Assembly: GCA_014529385.2 (NCBI GenBank)
Contig: CM043958.1
Coordinates: 141,588,234-141,652,233 of the forward strand
DNA length: 64,000 bases
Source: Adiantum capillus-veneris
Lineage: Eukaryota; Streptophyta; Polypodiopsida; Polypodiales; Pteridaceae
Reading direction: 5' to 3'
The notes under the pieces are model-generated. The model searched no databases. It was not told the origin of the DNA and saw only the letters and a list, made by a program, of their open reading frames with translations. Shown piece after piece: positions 1 to 11,730 of the stretch (the first letter of the stretch is position 1; the number at the start of each line of letters is the position of its first letter). The translations under genes were made by a program, and so were the position numbers.

Positions 1-1515
1 CTCTCTCTTCTTTTCTATTGTAGACTCCTCCATGAGTATTTCAAGTGGAGATGCTCCTTGTGTTGGGGGTGTTTGAGAAGGCATTGAGTCAATTCTTCCC
101 CCAATTCTATAGCCTCTATTTTATGGTCCTTCATCAGCATTCTCGTGTATGCGCTTCTCTTCTTTAACAGCTTCATTTTGTAGGCATTTTGTAATATAGG
201 CATGCACTGACAATGAGTCCACTGGATCATTTCATTATGTTTCTAGGTGTATACAATCCCCTACCTCATGTAGGATCTCCTTTGTAAGCTTTCCTTTCCT
301 ACAAAGTTCCACAAAATTTGGCCACAACCTACCATCATCGTTATTCATAGAACCCTTGGATTTCTCAATCTTTGCTCCAAAAGTAGCGGCCTCAATTGCA
401 GATACAGCATGTTTAGAAGCCATATCCTCTACTAAATTTTGCATTCCTCCCTTCCCAAAGTTAGTTCTCAAGGGTAGACCTGTCTCCCTTGAGTGGATCT
501 TACAATCCTTGAAGAACACAACATTGTTTCTTAAAGCATCATTCAAACTATCACAATCTCTTCTTACATGATCTGTGTTATCAGACCATATACATATGTT
601 GACAAACCCTTCTTTGGTTTGTTGTCTTTGCCTTGAAGGCGGTGTTGATGATTGTCCCTTTTCTTCAAGCTTTGCAAGTTTTAACTCTAATTCAAGCATG
701 CCTTTTACAATCTCATCTATCATAGATTCATTAACCTTTGGAGCTACAGTAGAAGGTTTTACCATCTTTTCAGGAGCCAAGGAGGTCGATGTAGAAGTAT
801 TGATTACCATCTTCTCTCTTCTTCTTTGTCTCTTTGCAAGTAGTGAGATTGCATCTTCAACATCATTCCAATTAGTATTTAGCCCTTGCTCAGCATCTTT
901 GTCTTCAAGTAGAAGCTCCAAGTTTTCTGAAGTTCTTTTCCTATTGCTTGTAAGAAAATCTATGTCTTCTCTAATTCCAATGTGGCCTTTTTTGTCCTTG
1001 TTAGTTGAGAATAGCGTCGTCCAAATTCCTTAAGAAACTCTGTTGGAGAGAGTCCCTCCTTTGGCTTGGCTATCCATTCCAAAAATGTTCTTTTTGTGAC
1101 TTGCTCTTAATCTTCCATAAAATACTCCTCCTTTAAGGCAAATTTTAATGTTTCCCAACTTGCCCCATGCCCTTCCCTGATTGCTCTTACATGGTCCCTA
1201 ATTTCATGAGTCACAACCAAATCAAAGATTTGAATCATCTCACCTTCTCTTACTTGATGCAGTTTCATTCCCTTCACATATCTGCAAAGGTACTTTATCA
1301 TGTCTTTCCCATCAAACTGATCCATTTTTTGGCAGTGGATTGATTATCTTTGGTTATTGAAATCTCCCATCTTTCTGTAGCATGTAGAATGAGGCAAATG
1401 CTTGAAACATTTGCATTGTATCTGGATCAAATTGCACACCATGTTGCCTTGTGTGCTCACCATTACTCCCAAAATCTCTCACCCTTACAGTTTTGCGATG
1501 GGTTTACCAAAAATA
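1..1515 (-). pseudogene. Ty3/gypsy gag and 5' leader, copy A (broken, cut by window edge)
   Basis: Minus-strand gag of a Ty3/gypsy retrotransposon, nearly identical to the gag at 56.3-57.8 kb. It reads from about 1,325 (MDQFDGKDMIKYLCRYVKG) to the window edge and is split across frames: a stop after EEYFMED near 1,108, then a frame shift into the ORF ending near 235, then a further shift into the 15-230 frame. The segment with LLEDKDAEQG and LLAKRQRRREK is typical of plant gypsy gag. The CCHC zinc knuckle has lost its second cysteine (CIWSDNTDHVRRDC against CIWC in copy B). The RNA-binding nucleocapsid function is therefore probably gone. 1,326-1,515 is leader sequence next to the LTR. Confidence 0.85.
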
Positions 1516-3091
1516 TGTAAAGAAGTTTGCGGTCTTTCCAGGAAAGCACCAGGCTTTTGGCTGTGACAGTTTATGAGAGAACTCCAAAAACTATATGAAG
1601 GAGTTATACCATAGATGCCATGGAGTCTAGGGCTTGGAAGGAAATGCAATCAAAGAAGCCCCACTCTTTCTCTCTTGCACTCACACACACAAAGAAAGAG
1701 CATATACAAAACAACACAAAGATGAAAACATCAAGGCTATGGTGGTGTCGTATCATGGGTAATATGAAAGGGTTAATAGGTGAGTTAATGGCGTTCAATC
1801 TTTGCCGACCAAACAAGCTACAAATTGTTCTCTGGAGTTGTAACTTTGTGCTTACTATAATATATATGCTTTGTCTAGTGATTGGGATTAATTATTTGTA
1901 CAAATCCTCTTGGTTCATAGCAAGATAACTACCCTTATATCAAAAGAAAAGTTATAGTCTATAAGGGGTAGTATGATGGGATCCGATGAAAGAAGTATTT
2001 CATTGAGCTTTTCTAGGCCAAAGAGAAATACTATACATTGTTGGAAGTATACTTTTTGGTTAATCCATACGTTAATTGTAATAGATCGCACAAAGTGGAA
2101 GCAATAAAAATTCACTTTGTGTGGATTTTTCATCTAGGATATTTCTAGTATGTGAAAAATGTAGATGTGAGAGAAGTGAAGAAAAGAGATTTTTTCCTCC
2201 CAAGCCCTATTCTTGCCCGTAGGCAAGAATAGGGCTTGGGAGGCAATAAGGATACTGCAGGGAGAGATTTATTTGTAGCAAGGAGAACCTAGAATTTGTA
2301 GAGAGAATGATTTTCTAAGAGTGAGAGAGATACATTTTGTTAGGGAGGGAGATGAAATTAGAGATGAAAAAGAAAACAACAAGAAACCAACAACACATCA
2401 AAGTAAAACACATCTTACTTGGCAAACCCTTCGGGAGTTATTCACCATTTTGATGGAGAGAGAATAAGACAGAACACTTCAAGCTTTGATTGATGCACCA
2501 AGTTCAAGACCTTCTTTGATTAGAGTTGATCTTCCAAGGATAGCTTACAAGATTGGCTAGTCTTCCTCTATAAGCAAGTGTAGGCTTCGGCTTATGTTTA
2601 TGGCTAAGTACAATTAGGTATCAATCCTCTCACTCCCTCATGAATGGTTTCCAAGGAAGAAGAGGTCCCCTTTTATAGGTGAAGGGAACCCCCAAGGGTT
2701 ACACAAGAAAGAGAAGAGCCAGTGTGAACAGAAACTGGCAAAGTTTGAAATGGGTTGTCCCTACATGATGTGTACAGACTAGGGTCCACCATTTTCATCA
2801 TATCTCCTCAATCGTGGCTCTAAATAAAAAAGTAAAAATAAGGACCAAAAATTCATCTCATAACCTATGACCTGCATTTTAAATGCTTTTTCCAATTTGG
2901 ATTGAAACCTTGTGTTAAAAAATCATCAAAATAGGTTATATTTTAGATAGGTAAAGTCTCTCAAAAGTCTTCTTGTGGTCCCCTTAGCTTAGAATTTCAT
3001 TTGATTCCAATGGACACCTCATACAATATAAAAGCATGACATTTCTTCTTAACAAAGTTTTGTAAGCATCCTTGCTATAATACATTAAAAT
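1516..3091 (-). repeat. LTR of gypsy copy A, truncated at its outer end
   Basis: Closely similar to 57,824-59,390 of copy B. It begins TGTAAAGAAG directly after the gag leader, as copy B's 5' LTR does. The outer 400 bases or so of the LTR are missing: the match stops at ...ATTAAAAT and runs straight into sequence that lies outside the LTR at 60,461 in the other copy. The open frames inside it (for example 1,620-1,928 on the plus strand) recur in all three LTR copies and are LTR sequence, not genes. Confidence 0.85.
2196..2243. repeat. Perfect 22-bp hairpin private to LTR copy A
   Basis: The arms 2,196-2,217 and 2,222-2,243 are exact reverse complements around a CGTA loop. The LTRs at 50,545 and 58,515 have the left arm but lack the extra roughly 20 bases that make the right arm. 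The second arm is therefore a local inverted duplication in this copy. Confidence 0.9.
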
Positions 3092-4233
3092 TGCCATGGT
3101 AGCCTCAATCAGTGGGACAGAGAAGGAGTCCTATACTCAGTTGGTAAGAATGCATAGCAGAGAGAGCTTCTCAAGAGTGAGACAAGGTATGGGACGTGAA
3201 GAGACATACGCTAAAAGGTAATAATGTGTCACATAAATGAACCATGCGCCCCATTTGGGAAAATATTTTTACTTGTAAATTTTACCAGAGGAGGCCAAGC
3301 GCCCAGTGAAGGGCCCCATCATATGGGGATTTAGAGTTTAAACTATTCTAGTGAAGGGGTTTATCCCACTAAGATTAAGGGGACTCCCTTTAAGGGGAGA
3401 GTTTTAGTTCTAGTCAAAAGGGGTCCTGGATTTCTATGCATACAGAGTAACTGCCCATTCTAGGAGGGTCTTTTTTTGGTGGAAAAATCTCCGATTTTGT
3501 CAAGCAGTGAGACTTAGTTTGAGCTGATCTTGGTCCGGTGTAGAGCTATAACTGTATCAGTACGTAAAAGTGTGTGTAGTTGTTTTAACATAAATAATAA
3601 GACACAACTGAACTTTTACATTCAAAAGACAGCTGGCTCTAGAGAAAGGAAAATGATAAGTACAAAAACAACTCAGTCTTAGAATTATCTTTGTACAATG
3701 TTTATATGAATAAAGACTCATTCCAATATACAGATATCAGAAGCACTTCTCTTGGAGTAGGTGTATGTGTAATCATGTGTGGACAACTGCTTAAAGCCAA
3801 AAAAACCTTCCAAGATAAGATAGATGTCCTTACCTGCATCCATCCAAACAAGACAATAGATATGCTAGCCTTGGATGTGTTTTACAGGTATCAATGGACT
3901 ATACCAGTTGTTATCCATGTCCATTTTTTTTTTTAGCATTCAAGCCTAGTCCAAAGTATTTATAAAAAATGTTTTAGTTTACCAAAGTTCAAAATAGTTT
4001 TATGTTCTAGAAGGCCATAACTCCTTCTAATCCAGTGAATTATCCCAACATTTATATCAGTCCTTTTTTTTGGTGATGCTCCATTTCCACTTACCATAAA
4101 GTAAAGGAGCCGAAAGAAAATTTTTATTTAGTAGTTCAAGAATATCAACCTAGTTTTGTTATTATTTAAGACATATAAAGTATACCCTGAATTAGGGTTT
4201 ATGGAACCGACCTTCCCAAGTTTTTATATCACT
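3092..4233. repeat. Flanking segment duplicated at 60,461-61,153
   Basis: 3,092-3,352 matches 60,461-60,733, and about 3,813-4,233 matches 60,734-61,153. The roughly 460 bases between them (3,353-3,812) are absent from the other copy. Similarity ends abruptly after ATATCACT in both copies. The segment is not LTR sequence, so the retroelement and its neighbourhood were copied together. No convincing gene is seen in it; the 81-residue frame at 3,691-3,936 has no recognisable features. Confidence 0.8.
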
Positions 4234-6190
4234 TACAGCTTCCAATGCAGCAGCATCTCTACAAAAGAGGCTGCTAGGTGGAGGGACTATAGGAGTAGAG
4301 GGAGCAGTAACAAAGATGGGACTAAGCCCGCAAATTTTTTTGAGAATATTGGATAGTTTAGAGCCTTTAGATGAGAAGGAAGCTAAGTCCTGAACATGGG
4401 CTTTGGAAATACGAGCCAAATTAGAGGTAAATTCCAGTAGTAGGTTGATACCATCAAATTTATTCTTAACACTAGGTTGGCAATGGGACACTTTTATGTC
4501 CTGGGACACTTTTATGTCCTGTTAAGTGACCATTTTCCTTGAATTATGTCAAGAGTTTCAAAATGGATTTTGAGGTGTTATCTATCTAGAAAGTTGTCTC
4601 ATGAGCTGAAAAAAACTCGACATTTTTTTGGAATATCAATTCCATCTTTAACATTGTCCTTGCACAACATTTCACAACCTAAACTGTGTGAAAAAACGGG
4701 TCCAATTTTTTGCTTTTTAAAACTTTTTGCAACTATACCACTCTAGAATTCATGTTTGTGAGGTCTATAATGCTAGAGAACTATCTTTAGTGGTCCTCAA
4801 CATGTCCTAATGCTTCTAGGGAGAAATAAATATTAAAATTGTAAGTTATGACCAAATTACAAAAATTGTCAAATCCTGGTTTTTAGCCAATTTTAGCTCT
4901 TCTATGATTTTTTTGGTGGATTTCATGATATCCAAATGCATTTTTTATTTTCTATGTCGCATATTGTAACATAAAGCTAACATTCCTTGAGTTTTGGGGC
5001 ACCTAATACCCTATTTTTCATAGTACACAACGATGGTTGATTTTTTCAATTATAGAAGAAAACGAAACATTCTAGTATATCAAGCATAGCTTTTTCAATA
5101 TTGTTAGTTTCTTGTGACAACTACATGCATTTTGTAGGTAACCATATCTAGTCATAAGGATCAAATTTGGCTAGATATTGAATAGTTTCTATGGGATTCT
5201 ACAACTCATAATGTTGAACCCAGTTTTTTCATGTTTGCTGTATTTAACACTTCATCTTTGTCCCCAAGATTCCCCTTGGTAAGAGATGTATTATTCTTTT
5301 GACATGTTCCATGGCTCCTTAAGAACATAAATGACAATAGGGAACTAAGAAAACATGCATATATTATTTGTATTGAGCGTGGCTATAGAAACTTTGATGA
5401 TATGTTTGCAGAATGGTAAAAATTCAACTTTTTTGTACCTATTTATTTTGGCAAAACAAAAAATGGTGAGTGAGAAGCAATCATATGTTCTGATCACCAA
5501 CCCATTGAAGTTAATTAGGGAATTTATCTCAAGTTCTACAAAAATCCCTAATCTTATTTTTATGCAACAAAACGTAAGAAATGACTGTTTTGATGAAAAT
5601 GCACTGGTCCATCAACTTTGGAGGCTTGGTGTGACCAAAAGATCAGAAATTTTACAAGTTTATTATTTTTTCCATGTGTAGTAGGACTTGAACTATAACC
5701 TCATGAGAGGATTTTACAAAATGAGTGGATCTACTATGGTTTTGGAGGTTTTTTTCAAAACCCTGAAAGGACACTTTTATGTCCTGTTAGGTTACCAACC
5801 TAGTGTTAACGAGGAGAGCAAGAACCTTCATCCATTGGTCAAAAGAAATAAGTTGGATAAGAGACAGACTAGAATCCTTTGAGGTATCAAATATTTGGGG
5901 CTGAAGCTTCAATATCTTGTATACATTTCAGCACAAGTAGAGAAGCAAAGGAAAGGGGTTCCATAGGAAGAGTGAGCCCTTGCGAAAGGGAAACAATCTG
6001 CATAGATTTCACTAATAGTAGTTAGATTACAGCATTTTGGAAGAGCTGAGTAGACCTGAAGATCTTCTACAGAGTGTAACTTCTTTTTGAATTTTACAGC
6101 CCTTATGCAGATAAGCCCTAATCCTAAGAGAGATATTAGGAAAGGATGCTTTCTATTTCTTTAGCAAGTCGTAATTCCTCCGAAATCAAA
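4190..6190 (-). pseudogene. Unidentified broken coding region, split by a TTAA element
   Basis: Read on the minus strand, the stretch from about 6,110 to 5,890 has coding-like frames (KKKLHSVEDLQVYSALPKCC, then MEPLSFASLLVLKCIQDIE) broken by frame shifts. A frame running through 5,880-5,810 (DSSLSLIQLISFDQWMKVLA) stops at the transposon. It resumes in the same frame at 4,465 (KNKFDGINLLLEFTSNLARI) and continues to 4,192, once the element at 4,470-5,805 and one TTAA are removed. The last 14 or so codons fall in the duplicated flank. I do not recognise the protein; it may be part of an old retroelement or a host relic. Confidence 0.5.
4470..5805. mobile_element. 1.34 kb non-coding element with TIRs and TTAA target duplication
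   Basis: The ends are the inverted repeats CACTAGGTTGG (4,470-4,480) and CCAACCTAGTG (5,795-5,805), flanked by TTAA at 4,466-4,469 and 5,806-5,809. Inside each end lies the quasi-palindrome GGACACTTTTATGTCC, twice at the left (around 4,484 and 4,500) and once at the right (around 5,769). Deleting the element plus one TTAA rejoins an open reading frame across the site, which supports these ends. No transposase-like frame is present. A TTAA duplication is the hallmark of the piggyBac superfamily, but the termini lack the usual CCC start, so the superfamily is open. Confidence 0.7.
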
Positions 6191-6948
6191 TCTCTTTTCT
6201 TAGGGTCAGAACAGACCTTTATTCTTGCAGTGAGCTTTCCAGTAACCTGGTAGACATAAGTAATAAACTAGTGAAATGACAAGGAAAAAAGGAATTTCTA
6301 GAGACCAAACATGGTAACCAACCTGTGTTGTAGCCATTGCAAGCTCCATTTTACGTGCAATAGAGAAAAATAAACAATCCTCACACTTTACGCAAGCAAA
6401 ACTCACACAAGGCTAAGTGAGGGGCAGAGTGCGCCCTTACCTCTTAAATAGAAGAAGAAGGAAGGCCGCCATCCTTGAATATGAGTAGCATGTAGGGAGT
6501 ATTGAGTGGAGCAAGCCCCTCCTAGGGATCTAAGCAATTAAGGCCGCCTGTGATGCGGTTTTTTATGATAGATACCACCATAGCGCCTTCACAACAGGGT
6601 TTAGAGAGGTCAGTAAACCACTTTATTTACAAGCCAAAGGTTTTTAATACCTTTTATACTTATACGGGAAATATCCCATGATGGAAACCTACCTAGGTAA
6701 ACTAGGAAGCTTGTTTATATGAATCAGCATTGTTATTTATGCTACATAATCCCAAAGGTATGTACCACTCTATGTGTGTTTGTGTGTGTGTGTACAAACG
6801 CGCGCACGCACCCATCTCTAGGGATGGCATGATCCAGAGTAGGCGAAGAAGAAGTCATGTGAGTATGCATGTGGGTATGAAGTTGCAAGGACGAGTGAGG
6901 CAAGTCAGTATTTATGAGAGAATGGGCCACTAGTTTTTTCCCATGTAG

Positions 6949-7012
<64 letters not shown>

Positions 7013-7047
7013 GTGTGCGTGTGTGTGTGTGTGCGCGCGTGTGCGCG

Positions 7048-7080
<33 letters not shown>

Positions 7081-9135
7081 AATAACGAAAGTGAGGGAGA
7101 GAAGTCTCTTCGTCTTCTTCTTTGTTCCCCAGCCAGCCTTCCCTTTTGACATTCGCACCAATCATCTCAACAATTGGGTCCTTATTACTCCAATTGTTGG
7201 CCATAAACATTGATCTTCCAAATATTATAGTAGCTTGTATGGACAATTCCATAATGAAAATGAAGGTGCTCCTCCTTTTCACATCTCATTTTGGTACCCA
7301 AATTAATGGAGATGACCAAGCACTTAAAATAGCATATTTGACTTTCCAAAGATAGATGAGCACAACTACAAATACATCTACTTGTGGGTAGTTGAATCAT
7401 CATGAAAGTGGCCACATCCCAATTGCTCATTAAAATGGTTCCCAATCCCTTTTGGGTGGCCATTCACTGACCAAAGGCCAAATAGTATTGAGCATAATAC
7501 CAAGTGTTTCTATTGCAATACCATAAAACAAAACCAATGCATCGAAAACGAAGATCTTTTTGTTATGTTTTTAGCATAAAACTCACTTGATCCACTATTT
7601 GCAACTACACTTGGGGTGAAAGCGTGTATAGGTGGTACCACTTTTTGCACTTTTAAGTGGTACCCTCTAAAAAAAGTGGGGACCTATAATTTTTCTACAA
7701 AAAAAATCAAAACTTGTCGAACTTTATAGCTTTATATTCTACATGAAAAAATATCTTCATTGATATATACCATGCTAGTTTATTTTACGTGTAACACATG
7801 ACGATGTGGCTTGTAAAGTGCTACCCAAAGAGTGTCCAAGACACCCCTTTTTGGTACCACCAATACATGCTTTCACCCTTTGGCAAATACCCTCAAGCAT
7901 CAAGTTGCAAAAATGTGGCCAACCAATCATCTCAATGTACACACCTTTTTAAACCCCCATCCACTTCCCCATTGTAAATGTGCTAGCAATAAACACCCAA
8001 TGTTTGGCTCCATTTAAACAAAAGTCCTCAAAAGCCATACAATAAATACAAGAACTTGTTTGAAATGCAGGAGAAGCACTTGCAATAAGTGACTCTATTG
8101 CATCAATATGTATGTAAGCATAGTGTTCAAAGCATTCTCGTTATAGAACCCTCTTAGATCCCAAGGCACATAGGTATCTAAAGACAAGTCCTTGGGGGTG
8201 GTGGAGGGAGGAGGTCACTATATGCAAAATATGTTCGAGGACTATTTATAAAACCCTTAACTATGAACTTTTCACCAATAAAAGAGACCCTTTTCCTATT
8301 TAATTTGTTAAAAAGAATCTCAAGTACATTTTTCAACACCCTTCTGTATGCAAAAATGTGAGAAAATATAATATTAAAAAATACCTATTATTGAACCCAT
8401 GTGATAGAAATTTATTTATTGTACTGACCCCCCAAAGTTAACCATAAGTACAATAACAACCTTCTACTTCATATGGTAGATATATCAATTGGCTTAAAAA
8501 AAGTATATCAGAATACCATCCCAAATCAAATGGCACACAAAACAATTGTCATAAACCATAAGCTTCATAAGATTCTCATAGGTCATAAGGCATAGCTATT
8601 CCATATGTGCATTGGAACATAATTTGACCCAAAAATCCTCCAAGGTCATTAGACTACATCTAATAACTAAATGTCTCCAAAAAATCGTGTCACATTAACG
8701 TGCTTTCACCCAAAAGCATACGAGAAAGCGTACGAGGAGAAATTCTCTGGATATCATGCACTTAGCCATTTTACAGTTGTCAAACACACAAAAAATTTCA
8801 TCCATGTAATCTTTGTATGTATCTTTATCATCTTTAGCTTCACATGCTTCTATGGTACTTAAGGATCCATCAATACATTGTGAAGGTTCTCCTTGCACCC
8901 CCTATGTATAGGTACTTATCTCAAAAATCCCATCCATATTGTTCTATCCATATGCATCACACCCTACTAAGAAAACATCAATAGAGACATCCTCTTCTTT
9001 AATCTATGATAAACAAGCATCAATAATAGCATTTGCATCTTGCCTATGACCTCAAACAAAGAAATATCTTCTCATGCACATCATGTATTATCTCTATGAT
9101 ACCCTAAATTTCATCAATCAGAGCATATGTAAAAG
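6191..9135. repeat. Intergenic repeats without genes
   Basis: About 6,310-6,420 resembles 62,430-62,515 (CCTCACACTTTACGCAAG shared) and then 60,313-60,335, so it is a diverged interspersed repeat. About 7,180-7,470 resembles 19,860-20,140 (shared GATGACCAAGCACTTAAAAT), a second dispersed family whose copies both follow a microsatellite. About 8,190-8,450 may be a worn relative of the MITE at 9,136. No protein-coding or RNA gene is recognised. Confidence 0.6.
6949..7078. repeat. (GT)n/(GA)n compound microsatellite
   Basis: About 100 bases of nearly pure GT with a few GC interruptions, followed by about 28 bases of GA. The open frames of repeated Cys-Val or Thr-His across it are artefacts of the repeat. 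A shorter TG run lies at 6,774-6,792. Confidence 0.95.
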
Positions 9136-9387
9136 GTCAAGGGGTCCACTATTTAGAGCTCCCCTATATAATGTACGTTCATAGGATACTTTTAAAAAAT
9201 CCATTTGTTAAAATATGGATATGAATAGATTTCTTTTTTGATGAATAATCAGATTTTTTCAAAATGGATTATATATATCTTTTTTATTGATATATCTCTT
9301 GTAACTTTTTAAATTTTCAAAAAGAAAAAACCCCTTTTGTTGAGCTCGTGTGGTATATTAACATTATTATAAAGTGCAACCCTTGAG
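9136..9387. mobile_element. hAT-type MITE copy, 252 bp
   Basis: The ends GTCAAGGGGTCCACTATT and (reverse complement) CTCAAGGGTTGCACTTT form imperfect inverted repeats. They match the ends of the cleaner copy at 44,425-44,669, and the interior is similarly AT-rich with a CCCTATATAA block. The flanking 8-mers TGTAAAAG and TTTAACAG agree at six of eight positions, consistent with an old 8-bp target duplication. Confidence 0.6.
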
Positions 9388-9684
9388 TTTAACAGACATA
9401 AAAATGGTTTTTTCTATGCAATCCTCTTTAGTGAATCTTATTCATGTGCTTCCATGGTACCTAAAGACCCATTGATGCACCCCCCTTGCATGCAATAAAC
9501 ACTTCCAAAATTATGCCCAACCTCCAAATTGGATTCACAAAAATTGGAACTACAATCAAAAGCACTCCCATGAGCATACATATTCTCTTCAAAGAGTGAT
9601 ACAACAATCATATACACACCAAAGACCTCTAAATCAAAAGTGACATGTCCAATAGGTTGCTTAGATTCACAAGATACATGAAAA

Positions 9685-9968
9685 CAATTCACGCAGAGGA
9701 CACAAGTCTCCAAATTATAACATAACTTTTATCTTCATTTATATCCTCACGAAACCACTAATGGAGACAACTCAAACACAAGTAATCTTTGGAAAATTGC
9801 CATCAACTTTAGTTTGAGCTTTAGAACAATTCATGCAGACGACACAAGTCTCCAAACTATAACATAGCTTTTATCTTCATTTAAATCCTCACTAAACCAC
9901 TGATGGAGACAACTCAAACACAAGTAATCTTTGTAAAATTCCCATCAACGGTAGTTTGAACTTTAGAT
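9685..9968. repeat. 142-bp tandem duplication
   Basis: Two adjacent copies (9,685-9,826 and 9,827-9,968), both containing ACACAAGTCTCCAAA and GGAGACAACTCAAACACAAG, with scattered differences. No coding content is recognised. The surrounding 9,388-10,362 holds nothing else identifiable. Confidence 0.85.
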
Positions 9969-10664
9969 TCATTATCCATTTGTATTATATGCACAAAGAG
10001 TGGCCTTCTAGGATTATATTTACTATCTCAAATGATGTATCTTCCTTTGATTTGCATCGTTTTTTATCTTTATATTTTGCACAAATTTATTCCCAAATGT
10101 CCTCATGGGTTAGTACTCGGGCAACTAATCCCCATCAACTTAACTTCCCTTAAATTCCACCTTCTTAGTAATTTGCTTCATTTCTAAGTCCATAATTTTT
10201 TTAACCATCTGCAAAATAGTCTCAATGTTTAGGATAAGTCCTTGCTAGCTCTGAAACTTGTTCTCTAAACTCAAAACTTACAACTTAATAGCTACAATCA
10301 TCCCCTTGACTCTTCATCTTTGCTTCATAGCATGCAAGGAAACCTTCTGGTGAGACAAATTACACTATAAGAGGTACTTAATAGTAGCGACGCTCGTACT
10401 GTGACGCTCAAATGTGAAAAACCGCAGCGTCGCTATGAGCGTCGCTAAGTTACTTGCGACGCCTATAACGACGCCGTCAGGGCTTTAAAAAATAACCGAG
10501 AGCGTCCGAAAACTCAGATCTCGGATCTGAGTTTTCAACACGTGCTCAAGCAAGCAAGGTAACGCCGCTCTCCCTCTCTCTCTCTTTCTTCTCCACACAC
10601 ACGAGGAGAGGAAGGAGAGCTAGGTATTCACCTTCCCTCTCCTCACTCTCATGTTCCCTTCCCC

Positions 10665-10668
10665 TCTT

Positions 10669-10736
<68 letters not shown>

Positions 10737-10923
10737 ATTGTGTTTTTGAGAGAGAGAGAGAGAGAGAGAGAGAGCACAAGCATAAACAAAAAATGCACAC
10801 ACACATGTATAAACAAAGAATGCACACACACATTGAGAGAGGAAAAGAGAGAGAGAGCATGCATAAGCCAAAAACGCACACACACATGCATAAACAAAGA
10901 ATGCAGACACACATTGAGAGAGG

Positions 10924-10962
<39 letters not shown>

Positions 10963-11003
10963 AGATATAAAACAGAGAGAGAGAGAGAGAGAGAAGAAGA
11001 AGA
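10665..11003. repeat. (CT)n/(CA)n/(GA)n microsatellite block
   Basis: Alternating CT, CA and GA runs with repeated units such as AATGCACACACACAT and ATTGAGAGAGGAAAAGAGAG. A similar block sits at the same place in CACTA-2 (26,060-26,515), so it belongs to the transposon. All long frames across it, on both strands, are low-complexity artefacts. Confidence 0.9.
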
Positions 11004-11056
11004 GAGTCTTAACATCGTAGGAAACTATCCCAAGAGACCTTAAAGATCTAGTCAAC

Positions 11057-11330
11057 AGGAGTTGAACTCAAGACATGTTATTCATGAGGGAAATGGCATA
11101 ACCAATCTATCACACTTCGGTGATAAAAAAGTTGTACCATTTTTTTCCTTTTTTTATTGGCGTGCACACACACCCACACACACACCACCTGAGAAGAAGA
11201 GAGATTAATTTAACGTCATAGGAAACTAATTAAAGAGATCTAAAGATCTAGTCGACGAGGAGTTGAACTCAAAACCTGTTATTCAAGAGGAAAATGGCAT
11301 AACCAATCTACCACACTTGGGTGATAGAAA
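11057..11330 (-). other. tRNA-like repeat, two copies in CACTA-1
   Basis: On the minus strand, 11,057-11,124 and about 11,259-11,330 read like a degenerate tRNA: an A-box-like GTGGTAGATTGGTTATGCC and a B-box-like GAGTTCAACTCC, 30-40 bases apart, between flanks that mention GGAAACTA. A 5'-truncated third copy lies at 11,676-11,730. This is the layout of a tRNA-derived SINE head or tRNA relic. The sequence does not fold into a clean tRNA by eye, so it is not called as a gene. Confidence 0.45.
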
Positions 11331-11675
11331 GGTTATACCATTTTTCTCTTTTTATTGGCACACACACACCCACACACACACACACACACCCACAAGAAGA
11401 AGAGAGTTTTAACATCATAGAAAACTATCCCAAAAGACGTTAAAGATTAGGTTAGATGTAGACTTACGTTAAATTAGATTTAGGTTTATTTAAGTTGAAT
11501 TAGATTAAATTTACATTTATTTTTAGTCAGATTTACGTTTGATTAGATTTAGGTTTATTTACGTTAGATTAAGATTTACGTTATATTAGATTAGATTTAG
11601 GTATTTAGGTTTATTTACGTTTAGATTTAGATTTACGCTATTTTTAGATTAGATTTAGGTTTATTTACGTTACTT

Positions 11676-11730
11676 ACTTGTTATTGAAGAGGGAAATGGC
11701 ATAACCAATCTACCACACTTGGGTGATAGA
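11676..11730 (-). other. Truncated third tRNA-like repeat in CACTA-1
   Basis: Starts at TTGTTATTGAAGAGGG and keeps the A-box half (ATGGCATAACCAATCTACCA on the plus strand) but lacks the B-box half. It is embedded in a low-complexity array of TTAGATTTAGGTTTATTTAC units (about 11,440-11,830) that is shared with CACTA-2 at 26,760-27,180. Confidence 0.4.

Noticed and set aside
1620-1928. A 102-residue frame with tail sequence NMKGLIGELMAFNLCRPNKL, repeated at 49,958 and 57,983
   Set aside because: It lies wholly inside the LTRs, antisense to the element, and is conserved only because the LTRs are copies.
10620-11055. Long frames of Ser-Leu, Arg-Glu or Cys-Val repeats on both strands, also at 6,742-7,282, 16,292-16,521, 19,515-19,874 and 26,059-26,496
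   Set aside because: They are translations of (GA)n, (CT)n and (GT)n microsatellites and are open in several frames at once.
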